A DNA stretch of 64,000 bases. Origin: Acanthamoeba lenticulata (taxonomy: Eukaryota > Discosea > Longamoebia > Acanthamoebidae). A program made the position numbers and the translations under genes. Under the pieces are notes generated by a model. It saw only the letters and a program-made list of their open reading frames with translations, was not told the origin of the DNA and made no database searches. The stretch is from positions 1-64,000 of the forward strand of contig NAVB01000414.1 of NCBI GenBank assembly GCA_002179805.1, given 5' to 3'. Numbering within the stretch: the first letter of the stretch is position 1; the number at the start of each line of letters is the position of its first letter. Shown piece by piece: positions 32,462 to 42,754 of this stretch.

Positions 32462-35400
32462 ATGGAGAGGGACTGCCTGTTATCGATAAATCCGATTGAT
32501 GAAGGGCGAGTCACTGAGGAAGGTTGGCCAATATCACTGGGCCACAAAGGAAATGAAGACGCACAGGAGCAAGTGGACCCCCAAGCCCTGCTCATTGCAG
32601 CTACCTTTGTCTCAGACGCCGTGAACGGGCGGCTTGAAGAGCACCGAAACGACCCCGCAAGCCTCAAGTAACCCCGCAGCTCCTTCCCCCTTATTCCCTT
32701 CCTCATAAGCTAACCTGCTCGCTTCAGGTTGTACCGAGCATACAAACGCGGGCGGTCTCAACTAGCATGGAAGATCTTCATCTATATTGACCTGCTCCTC
32801 GCCCTCATTGAACCTCCCTACACGGTCACACCTCCATTTTCCGGCGTACGTCGTATCGCCCAAGTCGTGCAGCACCTACGGAACGAGCTAACACGAACGC
32901 TGCTTCAGCTGTCGGCCGTCATTGAGGTGGTGTGCATGCTTGCGCTGCTGGTGGAGCTCGTTGTCCGCTACCATTTCCTCGAGCGACGCGCCTTCTTTCG
33001 CAGTTCCAAGATCATCACCCAGGCTTTTGTTATCACCGTACGTCACTGCCCCTGCAGCCGCCCCTGTCCGCGTCTCTTGACTTGGTGTTGTTGCGAGCAG
33101 GCCACCTTAGCCGACGTGATGCTGAGCAGCGCAACTGGCAACAGCCTGCGTCTCACGCGCTACCTCCGCCCGTGGCTGTTGTTCTACTCGTCGCGCCTGC
33201 TCCGCACCGCAGCCAACACCATCCGGCGCATCTTGTTCAGTCTCTTCGATCTCTTGCTGCTCATCATGCTCGCCATCATCCTCTTTGGCAGCGTCTGCGC
33301 CGTCATTTTCTTCGGCAGGTCAGTGCCCCTCCGCCCTTCCCCTCTTTCCCCGGCGGGGCCTCACCCTTTGTGATGGCTGCTCAGTCGCGAGGGCGAGCTG
33401 TACTTTCCCGACCTGTTCACAGCATACATCAACCTATACTTTGGCCTCTACTCCCTCAACTTTCCCGACATCGCGTACATTCCATCACCGACTCCCGCAG
33501 CCGCACCGTTGGCGTGCAGTCTGAGACGCTGAACCTATTCGTCGTCGCTCGGCAGGGCGCCGGCGTACCGCGAGAGCCACTGGTGGGTGCTGCTGTTCGT
33601 GGGCTATGTGCTGGTGGTGGCCTGGTTCCTCATGTCGATCGTGCTGGCCACCATCTACACGGTCTACAAGAGCGGCCTCAAGGGCGAGGTGGCGCAGGTG
33701 CTCTACCACCAGCACCAACGCCTTGCCGCCGCATGGCAGCTTTGCGGCTGCCAGATGTCTGGTCATCTGTCCTGGTCCGTGTGGCAGCAGCTCTTCGCCG
33801 TTTTCAAGCCTCGCTTCAAGCCTGAGAAGGTACCATTCCGTTCTTTCCCCCCCCTCCCCGTCGCTTTTCGTTCTTCGCCGCTCATTATTGCTTTCGCGGT
33901 GATGGCACACCCGTAAGGTGGCGCTGCTCTTCCAGATCCTAGACAAGGGCCAAAAGGGTCACCTCCGTATGTGGCGCCTGCTCGATGGCGATGTCGTGAG
34001 GGTCTCGTGCGCAACTCACTCCGCGGAATGATGCCATCATGATCGGGTGTGCTCAACAGGGTACAGAGAATTCCTGCGGCTCGTGGACCTGCTCACGTAC
34101 CGCGTACGCCGGATCCATGTGGGCCCACATATCTTTTGCCGCATGTGCCCGTCCCTTTACCACTCCCGCGCCAGCGAATACTTCCGCAAGATTGTTCTCC
34201 ACAGGCACACACGCTCGCGCCCCTCCTCCTCCTCGTCCACCGCACTAAATCCTGGTGTGTTGCTTCGTTCTGCTGGCTCAAACAGATTCGCATCATGGGC
34301 GGTTGACGCGGTGATCGTGGGAAGCGTGCTGGTGCTGCTCGTCGAGCTGCAGCTACAACTTATCGGCGACAATGTCACCTCCGAGGTCCCTCCTCTGGCA
34401 CTCTGCTGTCTCTCACCTCTCCCGAATCGGTTGATTTGACGTGTGATCTGTCGTGTACACACGATACACGCAGATCCGGTTCGAGAACCACGCATCTGAG
34501 TACATCCTCTTCTCGGTGCTCTGGTTTGAGTTCTTCTGTCGTATCTACGCGCTGGGCCCCTCGGCCTACTGGCGCTACCACTGGCACAAGTGCGTGTGGA
34601 ATAGAACCGCGCCCTCTCGTACAGCTTTTGCGTACAGTGTGAGTTCGATTGTTGCTTACCCATCGGCCCACTCGACACATAGGTTCGATGTGCTCCTCCT
34701 CGCGTTCGTTTCCACCGGATTCGGCGTTCTGCTGGCCGAATACGCCACGCCAATTGGTGCGCACTCTCCCTTCTCGAGAGGGATGGGGTGGAATGTCGAG
34801 AGCCAGTCCAAACTGATCAGTCGGCTGACGTTGTGATGGGCGAACAGACTGGGTGAAGGTGATCTTCATTGGGCGACTGCTGCGGCTGACGCGCCTCTTC
34901 TCGCGTGTGCGGCGATTCCAATCGACGCTACGCGCCATCTATGACGTCATCCCTGCGCTCAGGCCCATCCTCCTGACCCAAGTGGTATCCATCCATCGCG
35001 CACTCCTGCTCCCCTTCAACCGCTCAAACAACAAACTCACACGGCGGCCTTGGGGGGGGGGACAACAGGTGCTCTACTACGTGTTCGCGTTGATCGGAAT
35101 GCAGGCCTGGGCGGGCGAGATCACAGAAAAGAACCCCGCGCTCAAGGGCACCATGTTCGCGGAGCTGCACTACTACTTCCTCAACTTCAACTCGTTCGTC
35201 GAGGCTCTCTTCACGCTCTTCCACATCAACGTCATAAACAACTACAACGGTACGCGCACTGTCTGAATCTCGACCTTGAGGCGCCGCCCTCCGCGATGGC
35301 TGACCTCAGCCCTCCTTCTCCTCACTCTGAAACATTCCAGTCACGGCCATGGGCTACGCCGCGGTGAGCGGCAGGCCAGCGTGGCTCTTCTTTGTCATCT

Positions 35401-36278
35401 TCAACCTGCTGGCAGTGATCATCATGTTCAAGTACGTGCGCGCCCATTCTGCTTCTCTCAGCTCCAAAGCTTGCGCTCCGTTGGTGACTTGACCCTCCCC
35501 AACCCAAAGTGTGATGGTGGCCTTCATTATCGAGGCCTTCCAGAAGCGGGAGCAGAAGGCCCGCACGGTCGACGCCATGCGCAAGCGAATCAACAAGGTC
35601 GTGGCCCGGTGCGTGAAGCTTCAAGGGCGCCCTTGGTCTATTTTCCGGCCCCTCGTGCACTGCTGACCGCGCGCGGTCGGTTTGAGCAGAAGCGAGGAGG
35701 AGGACGGGCTGCACGCGTGGAGCGTGCGCGAGAGCCGCGACCCGTTTCACATTCTGCGCCGGCTGCTGCTGGACGAGATCCTCGCGGAGGACGAGACCAG
35801 TGCGTGGCTCAACTACGTTGGCGAGCACGACCTTCACGACAAGACCAAGAAGAAGAAGAACGGGACGAGACGGGGCCTGGCCGACAGTGAAAGCGAGAGC
35901 GATGACCAGGTGTGCGACGAGGGCTCGTCCGAGGAGCCCGCGTTGAAGGGGCGGGGCGCCCGCGGCGGTTCCATCTACATCGCACCACACCACGAGTCCG
36001 TGGCCAGCAACAACGCCTTCGCCAGCTGGGACGACGACTCGGGCGTGCGCGCAACCACCGCGCAAGAGGGCGACGACACCGGGCTCGCAGCCTCGCCGCT
36101 GACTGCGAAGAAGCGAAGGCTCGGTGTGTCAGAGGTGGGGAGCAAGATCCGGCGGGCTTGGGCACGGCAGTGGAGAAGCGCCAAAGGCACGGGCAACCGA
36201 TTCTACATTCCGAGCATCACTCGCGATCGCTACAACAACCTGCGCATCGTTTGGGAGGACGAAGGAGACCTGGGCTAA
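32462..36278 (+). CDS. two-pore cation channel (TPC family)
   Basis: Endolysosomal-type voltage-gated cation channel with two six-helix repeats. Start ATG 32462 (MERDCLLSINPIDEGR). Repeat I: AWKIFIYIDLLLALIEPP, VIEVVCMLALLVELVVRY, the S4-like TGNSLRLTRYLRPWLLFYSS and pore region INLYFGLYSLNFPDIAYI. The linker has EKVALLFQILDKGQKGHL, an EF-hand-like but degenerate loop. Repeat II: WAVDAVIVGSVLVLLVEL, ILFSVLWFEFFCRIYALG, S4 FIGRLLRLTRLFSRVRRF, and pore FVEALFTLFHINVINNYN, the NNxxV-like TPC filter, then AWLFFVIFNLLAVIIMFN. The cytosolic tail is acidic and basic, with no further domain. At least 12 introns; the intron before LYYVF has a G9 run close to its acceptor. Subcellular site and ligand are inferred from the family. 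Confidence 0.88.
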
Positions 36279-36445
36279 AAAGAAAAGCAAAAATAAAGTA
36301 AAAGAGAAACTTCCAGCAATAAAAAAAAAAAAACAACCGGTTTTGGTGGCCAAAGCCTGCCCCGAACGACGAAAATAAGCACTTTTCACCGCAAGAGAAG
36401 AGGAACAAAACACACGAGGGTCTACACACACGCTGCGTCGTGAGC

Positions 36446-37410
36446 ATGAGTTCTGAGGAAGACAGCGTGAGCGTTGATGTGCCTGCTCGAGGTATGCCCA
36501 AACCAAACTACTTTTCTTACGTTTAAAAACTATTTACAAAATTGTAGTAAAAAACGAAGAGAAAGCCCAAAAGGAAGACGAAGGAGAGGAAGAAGAGGAG
36601 GAAGACAACGAGAGCGACGGAGACTATGAGGACGACGACGATGACGACGACGAGTTGAGTGAGCTGAGCGACGAGGAAGAAGGCGGTCCTGACCCCAACT
36701 TGGTCGCTATCCCAGTGGCGCTACTTTCTGGCAACACAGGTGGGCACGTTGTCTCTCGCTGGGACCCTGACGCTCGTCCACCTCCTCATCATCACCACTC
36801 TGTCACACGATGGTGCACGTTTTCTCCTCCACGCAAACAACTCTCCAGTTACCCTCACGGTAGATCCCGAACGGACGACTGTGCGACGCTGCATCAAGCT
36901 GGCCTTTGGTTCGCTTCTCCCCTCCCTGACCTCCTTCGCTCCAGCCTGCCCTGGCGACTCGATCTAAGCCGGCTCGTCGTGGAGCGCAGCACTTCACCCC
37001 CCGGGCGTGTATACAAACAGGCGGCTGGAACTTTGGCTGGCCAATGGCGGAGCCAACGCCACACGGCCGCTCGAGCGCGGCAAGAAGCTATCAGACTATG
37101 GAGTCGGCCCCAGTACGCGCTTTTCTCTCCTCCCTTTCTCTCTCTCTCTCTCTCTCGCTCTCTTCCCTTTCACACGTCGCTGAGCTTGACCATGTGGCCA
37201 ATGGTTTCGCATCGCCACGCACGTTTTCCAGACAATGGTGTACGATTGCAGTACAGGTATGGCAAGTCGAAGCTGTGCAAGTGCTGCGAATGTGTCGGAA
37301 TCTCGCTGCTCGTGGTGGCCTTCGTCCTAACGTGCGGTTTTTGTTGCTGGGGGTGCAAGCTCTGTTGCTCCCACTCCTGTCGGCGGAAATGCCTTCAGTG
37401 CTGGCGCTAA
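36446..37410 (+). CDS. acidic, ubiquitin-fold-like protein with cysteine-rich membrane tail
   Basis: Small spliced gene from ATG 36446 (MSSEEDSVSVDVPAR) to TAA 37408-37410. The N-terminus is strongly acidic (EGEEEEEEDNESDGDYED; ELSELSDEEEGG). Joined exons then give LLSGNT|VTLTVDPERTTVRRCIKL, AF|ALHPPGVYTNRRLELWL, ANGGANATRPLERGKKLSDY, GVGP|NNGVRLQYRYG, a pattern like a ubiquitin fold (strand, helix, Pro-Leu-x-x-Gly-Lys-x-Leu-x-Asp-Tyr). The C-terminus is LCKCCECVGISLLVVAFVL followed by CGFCCWGCKLCCSHSCRRKC and LQCWR: one hydrophobic segment framed by about 14 cysteines, a likely palmitoylated membrane tail. The UBL call is a fold-level guess; I do not recognise a named family. Confidence 0.6.
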
Positions 37411-37763
37411 GCGAGGAAAGAGAGTAACTCTCTTACTGTCATCATCTCTCTTACTGTCATCAATACAAACCTCTGTTGTAGTTATAACACAAGCGTGCTT
37501 GTCCTGGTCTAACGTTGATGGTGCCCCGTTGCTCAAAGTGCCCCACTTCATCTTAATGGTAGGTTCATTAAAAGAGTCTCCCACTCACGATTGCGCACGG
37601 CCACCAGGGCTTTTTCGTCCTATCGGAGAGGTCCCTCGTGTAATGGTCTTAGCGCACACCAATCATCCACCTTTGAGACCGACCCGTTCAATCAAACCTT
37701 TCAAGACACAGCAGTTCTTTCTTCTCCACCCTGAAGTGCATCTCACACGGCGAGGCTTGCTCC
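37411..37763. other. intergenic region, 353 nt
   Basis: Lies between the Cys-rich tail protein and the surface glycoprotein gene. It contains a direct repeat of CTCTCTTACTGTCATCA (about 37429-37462) and otherwise moderately AT-rich sequence. No exon or RNA gene recognised. Confidence 0.4.
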
Positions 37764-39736
37764 ATGGCCAGGAAGACCTTACAGAAACCGATCATGGTGT
37801 GGGCAGGCTTGCTCCTGCTCGCGCTTGGAGCAGTGCAACTCGCAGAGGGCGTCGTGTGCGGCGAACTGGTCTCCACGCTCAAGTTCAACTCTTCATTTCC
37901 CAACAGTTACCACTATTGGAATCACGCTCAGCTGTTTGAAGTCACCTCTCCCATCACGGTCTACTCGTTCAATTTTGCGTCTCGCGGTATGTATGGATGG
38001 CCGTTTGTCTGGCTTGCTCGCACTTACCTGCTGCCTGATGTGATCATGGGAGTTCAGAGACCACGTCGAAGCCAGTTAGCGCGGCCGTATGCTCCTACTA
38101 CGACCAAACGAAGCCTGGAGAGCCCCTGGCCACCGGTTCGCTCAGCGCGAGCGCATATACTACAAAGGCGAGTGTGTACTACGTCTACGTGTTGTCGACA
38201 ACTGAGCCTGACGGCCTTCGTCTCGACCCAGGCTTCTACTGGGTCGTTTTTTCTTCTCCCTTTGCAAACCAGACCATTACGATACCCTACATCAACACTA
38301 CCTCATACAGCACGTCGGCCACCGTTGTACTCCACAATGGAGCTCAGGCCACTACTTTCAATGGGTCAGTTTGGACTCTTGATCGGGAAACTTATCGTCT
38401 AAACATTACGGGCTGTGACTTGCTGGCCTCGCCATCGCCCTCTACCTCACCCTCGCCCTCACTCTCGCCCTCCCCCTCCGTAACGCGTTCTCCGACCTTA
38501 TCGCCTTCTTTGACCCCGACCAGCACACCCTCACCTTCACCTTCACCGTCACCGTCACCGTCACCCTCACCTTCACCTTCACCGTCACCGTCACCGTCAC
38601 CGTCACCGTCGTCTTCCTTGACTCCGTCCTCATCGCCGAGCAGCTCTCCATCTGCATCCTACTCCCCCTCCCAGACGGCATTGCCTACTCAGACGCCGTC
38701 TTCCACGTCCTCGCCAGTACCAGTGGCGACGCCAGACTTGATCCTGCTTCCCAACGCGACGGCTAGCTTCGGGGACGCGGTTGCTGTCAACCTGACCGCG
38801 CTTCTTTCCACTTACTTGAATGACTCCAAGTCCCTCACGGTGTCCTCGCAGTTCATCGATCTTGTGGCTGGCAACACCTCCCTTCCCACCGGTACGAGTG
38901 TCCACGCGCAGCATAGCCATGAACATGCGCAAACTGATTTCTGTCTTGTTTTATGAATAGGATTTGTTCGTGCGGTTGAGAATGATACGGCAGACAACAT
39001 CTACACTGCCACCATCGACGACGTCGCGGCAATTGAACAAGTGTTTGCCTTCCACGCTGACCCTGCGCTCGATCGTGAGTTCGCCGGGACCAAATTCAAC
39101 TTGAGCGCGAGCACCGTCAAGTGGTCCATCAACATCTCCGCGGCAGAATCCAGCTTTGGAAGCGAGGGTGTCGTTCTGCGCTACTCCCTTGCAGGGATGA
39201 TCGACGGCTGCGGTCCGGACCGCACACTTAATGCCGTCGAGTCCCTCCAGTGGCGCGCAATGCCGCAGAGTGAAATGACCACCTACTTTCTCTCCTATGA
39301 GTGCTCCTCTCCCTCGACGCCAACGGACGAGGCCACGTCAACGAGAAGAATGGGCTGCGCTGTGGAGTTGTTCGACAAGGCGATCATCGACGGCCATGTT
39401 GCGCCCATCACCCACAACGTCCTGCTTCTGACGTCGGCGAGCAACACGTCTGCGGCATCGACCTTCGTGCTGGAGCTGAAGTTCCCGAAGTTCGAGAAGT
39501 CGGTGGAGTACGATCCGAGCCTCAGCCTGGGCCTCCTTCTTGGCCGTGACGAAGACGGAAGCGGGTCAGGCAGCGGCAGCGACAACTTAGGCCTCATCGT
39601 GGCCGTCTCGGTGGCCGTGCCCGTGGCTATTGCTCTTGTGCTGGTGGTCATCGTAGCGGGTGTCATAGTGCTGCGTCGCCGACAGCGAGCGTCTGTCATC
39701 CGCTTGCGCAGGTCCACCCACTTGAACAACTTGTGA
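37764..39736 (+). CDS. Ser-Pro-rich type I membrane glycoprotein
   Basis: Three exons (introns about 37986-38054 and 38893-38960). ATG 37764 gives MARKTLQKPIMVWAGLLLLA with a signal peptide ending near LGAVQLAEG. The ectodomain has many Asn-x-Ser/Thr sites (FNSSF, NQTI, NTTS, NGSV, NLTA, NDS, NTS). A central region is almost pure Ser/Pro (SPSPSPSP..., about 38430-38680), mucin-like and probably O-glycosylated. A second globular part (FAFHADPALDREFAGTKF, VLRYSLAGMIDGCGP) follows. A Gly/Ser linker precedes one TM segment VAVSVAVPVAIALVLVVIVA and a short basic tail RRRQRASVIRLRRSTHLNNL. Likely a cell-surface protein; partner unknown. No family recognised for the globular parts. Confidence 0.82.
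38515..38612 (+). repeat. TCACCN hexamer repeat coding Ser-Pro
   Basis: Imperfect tandem repeat of six-base units TCACCT, TCACCG and TCGCCG within the glycoprotein gene. The period of six bases codes alternating Ser and Pro, so length changes keep the frame. Shorter runs of the same type extend to about 38430 and 38690. Confidence 0.9.
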
Positions 39737-39856
39737 GGAAGAAGAAGGAGAAGAAAAGAAGAAGGCAGGAAGAAAAACAGTACCATCTGAAAATGGAGTT
39801 TTTGGGGGGCTTGGACCGGAGGTTGGCCACCTTGTTCTCGTCACCAAGCAAGCAGT

Positions 39857-40971
39857 ATGGAGCAGTTAGGCATGGTAATGCAGGGCTTCTTGGAGCGCTT
39901 GCCGGATGACCGCACGGCCAACTGGCCGCTGGTGGACTTTAATGTTGCGCTTGGCGCAGCCACGCTCTACTGCGCCACGGTTGTTGTGTTGCCGCGCCTT
40001 TTGCACGGGTCAGCCAGCACCACCAAGGCAGCAGCGAGTGCGGACAAGAACGGGACCAAAGTCTCAGCGACTGGAGAACTTCGCACCATTCGCCTGGTGT
40101 ACAATGCGTTCATGAGCCTTTTCAACGCCTACCTCGTGTTTGAAATGCTCCACCAGGCCTACCTCACCACGTGGTTTGGTCCTATCGTACCTGGCGAGCA
40201 GGGTCTTGGGGTGCGTTTCCCCTTGTATTGGGTTGTCCCTCAAAGTCCTTTTTTTTTGGACTTAGCTTCTTCCGGGCTCGCTTTGCGCAGATGGCCAGAG
40301 TGCTCTACTTGTATTACCTATCCAAGGCATTTGAGTGGATCGACACGGTACCACATTCTCTTCTTGAAGTCCTTTGGTTGGAGTACAGCAAGTTGTATAA
40401 CAGCGGAGAACGGGCGCCCACTACAGGTGATCATGATCGTGCGTGGCGCGCAGCGTCAGCTGACATTCCTGCATATTTACCACCATGTGGGCACCTTCCT
40501 CGTGTGGCGCTTCAACATTGCCTACTACCCTGGCGGCGTACGTTTTCTTTTGTGACATGTTGCTCGCCCGCTTGCATTGACGCGTTGCGCACAATCCAGG
40601 AGTCCTACCCGTCAGCCCTATTGAACTCGCTGGTGCATGTGATCATGTACTACTACTACTTTCAGTCCACACGGGGAGTACAGCTATGGTGGAAGATCTA
40701 TCTCACCCGCCTCCAGATCTCTCAACTTTTCTCGTTTGTATTGCTGGGTACGTGGTCGTCTGCTTGCCTTCCACAAATTTGGAGTCCGCGCTCAACGTCT
40801 CGTTGGCTCCACCTGGCAGGTCTGTACCTGCTCTTTACCAGCGAACCCAAGCATCTTTACATCGGCGCCATAAACGGGGGCTTCGCTCTCACCCTCCTGG
40901 TCCTGTTCTTCCAGTTCTATTCCGCCAGCTACCGCCCATCATCTTCCACCAGGAGGCGCAAGCAGGAGTAA
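39857..40971 (+). CDS. ELO-family very-long-chain fatty-acid elongase (3-ketoacyl-CoA synthase)
   Basis: ER membrane condensing enzyme. ATG 39857 (MEQLGMVMQGFLERLPDD) and TAA 40969-40971. Exons give IRLVYNAFMSLFNAYLVFEM, then MARVLYLYYLSKAFEWIDT|VIMIVRGAQRQ (intron about 40351-40425). The catalytic box TFLHIYHHVGTFLVWRF contains HxxHH. Then LNSLVHVIMYYYYFQSTRG, WKIYLTRLQISQLF and a last hydrophobic segment follow. The C-terminus SSTRRRKQE is basic, as is common for ER retention. Five to six introns. Substrate chain length and unsaturation cannot be read from sequence by eye. Confidence 0.9.
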
Positions 40972-40986
40972 TAATAATAATAATAA
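40972..40986 (+). repeat. TAA microsatellite at the elongase 3' end
   Basis: Five consecutive TAA triplets directly after the elongase stop codon. They would be in the 3' UTR, with AATAAA-like hexamers overlapping the run. Confidence 0.8.
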
Positions 40987-41037
40987 ATGTTTTCTCTCTT
41001 TTTTTCTGTTTTGTTATTGTTGCGGCCTTGGTGCAAG

Positions 41038-42489
41038 ATGAGCACCGGGGTTGCCTTGCCCACTGTGGCGGACGGAGCACAAGCTGGTGAGCCCTCTGCC
41101 GCATTGTGCAAGTTTTGGTCCAACGGCAAATGCACCAAGGTTTTTTCATGAAGAAGCTTCTCACTTTTGATCTTGCGCGAGCACCTGCACCCACACGGGA
41201 CGGTCAGGGGGACAGCTGTCGCTTCCGCCACGCTTTCCTCGATGACGTTGAGGAGAAGCACATACGAGAGCTGCAGCGGCACAGGGAGACGTTGAGGCAG
41301 CGGGAGCACGACCCCCTCGACCCGTTTGAGGACAAACTCCCTCGCTCCACCCGGGCGCTCGTGTACTTCCACTCTCCCATGCTTATACAGCGCTTTTGCA
41401 TGTAGCTCCATGTTGCTCCCTCAGGTTTGCCGAGTGGCTTGTGCGAACGTTTGGAACGGAACGGCTCCGGGAAGGAAGCGGCGTGGTGGATGTGGCCGGC
41501 GGCAAAGGCCACCTCGCTTTTCAGCTCCAGTGCACCGAACACGACGTGCCTACGACCCTCATCGAACCTCGCTACGCCAAGCTGCATCGGAAGCAGATCA
41601 AGTGTGGCCCTCCCTTCTTGCTTCTTGCTGCTCGAGTACTGATGATGATTGGCTTGCGTCAGGCTTCTGAAGAAACAACGAAAGCCCGTCTTTCGTCAGC
41701 TCTGTGCCCTGTTCGAGCCAACCCTGTGGACACCACCAGATCCTTCATCACTTCCTCTTTCATCTTCGTCACCACCCAACAAGCGACGCCTCGTCAGCGT
41801 TGATGAAGGACAGGAGGGCAGTAGCACCATGGTGAGCCCAGCATTTGCTGTCGAGCTTCTCCCATCAGAGGCGGCCTACGAGATCCTGCGCGACTGCTCT
41901 GTCGTGGTCGGCCTCCACCCCGACCAAGCCACAGAGCCGGTACTGCATCCTCTGTGTGTGTCTCTCTCTCTCTCTCTCTTTCTCTCTTTTTCCCACCTGC
42001 CTTTTTACGTCACTTCTAATGAAAGGATAGATTGTGGACTTCGCATTGGAGCACAATAAGGGCTTCGCTGTGGTACCCTGCTGTGTCTTCCCTTCCTGCT
42101 TCCCTGATCGGTCCGGTTTCCCCCCTCCTCCTCCCCCTTCTGGCGTTACACACACGAGCCCGTAATAATCCATCCTCGCCTTGCGTAGACGGCTGGCCGA
42201 CGGAAGTCGGGTCGTTGTATTCGATGAATTTATTCGGTACGAGGAACACAATGTGATCACATTACTGGTTGCTGACGATTTTCTACCTGCAGGTACCTGC
42301 AAGAGAAGGATCCCCGCATTCGGGTGGCCTATGTACGCGCAAGCTTCCCCCCACACATCCAAAGCAACACTTGACGGAGCACTGCTTCCTTGTTCTCTGC
42401 AGCTGGAGATGGCAGGTAGAAACAAGGTGCTCTATATGCGTCCTGAGGAAGACCGCCCACCATGTGTTCCGGAAAGTAAAAAGAGCTGA
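41038..42489 (+). CDS. CCCH zinc-finger plus SAM-methyltransferase-like protein
   Basis: ATG 41038 (MSTGVALPTVADGAQAG) to TGA 42487-42489. The first two exons join to make one CCCH finger, CKFWSNGKCTK|GDSCRFRH (C-x7-C-x5-C-x3-H). Then come EKHIRELQRHRETLRQRE and a Rossmann-like domain: RFAEWLVRTFGTERL, SGVVDVAGGKGHLAFQLQ (SAM-binding motif I, D-x-A-G-G-K-G) and TTLIEPRYAKLHRKQIK. Later exons give EILRDCSVVVGLHPDQATEP, VDFALEHNKGFAVVPCCVFP and LEMAGRNKVLYMRP. The D-x-A-G-x-G motif and VVPCCVFP block resemble RNA-directed or unassigned class I methyltransferases related to the TRM13/METTL25 style. Substrate unknown; a role in tRNA/RNA modification is a guess. Confidence 0.75.
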
Positions 42490-42540
42490 CCCACCGGGTT
42501 CCGAACACGATTTTGCTGCAAACACAAACTCAAAAAAATT

Positions 42541-42613
42541 TGAGGACGACGTGACTTGAACACGCAGCCTTCTGATCTGGAGTCAGACGCTCTACCAGTT
42601 GAGCTACGCCCCC
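42541..42613 (-). tRNA. tRNA-Trp (anticodon CCA)
   Basis: The minus strand folds as a 73-nt tRNA. The acceptor stem GGGGGCG pairs with CGTCCTC (two G-T wobbles), the D arm is GCTC-AACTGGTA-GAGC, and the anticodon arm is TCTGA-CTCCAGA-TCAGA with anticodon CCA. The T arm is GCGTG-TTCAAGT-CACGT and the discriminator is A. A- and B-box-like promoter elements are in the usual places. No intron. It lies about 50 nt after the methyltransferase-like gene and about 140 nt before the MFS gene, on the opposite strand. Confidence 0.93.
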
Positions 42614-42754
42614 GAGTTACTTGATTACAGGAATTACAGAAGGGCGACAGCTTCAGCCATCACCGGCTCCGTCTTCTGGCTCGCCGCCAACACAGTCCCT
42701 GGACCTGCCCGCCCCATACGTGGCGCATCAACACCGCGTGCCGCTCTACCCGAC

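Noticed and set aside
34985..35069. GTATCCATCC in the channel gene, considered as a U12 donor
   Set aside because: The exon reads through correctly with the adjacent GTGGTA donor and a normal acceptor.
38430..38690. Regular short repeats that could suggest a CRISPR-like array
   Set aside because: The six-base period codes Ser-Pro in frame; there are no spacers and this is a eukaryotic gene.
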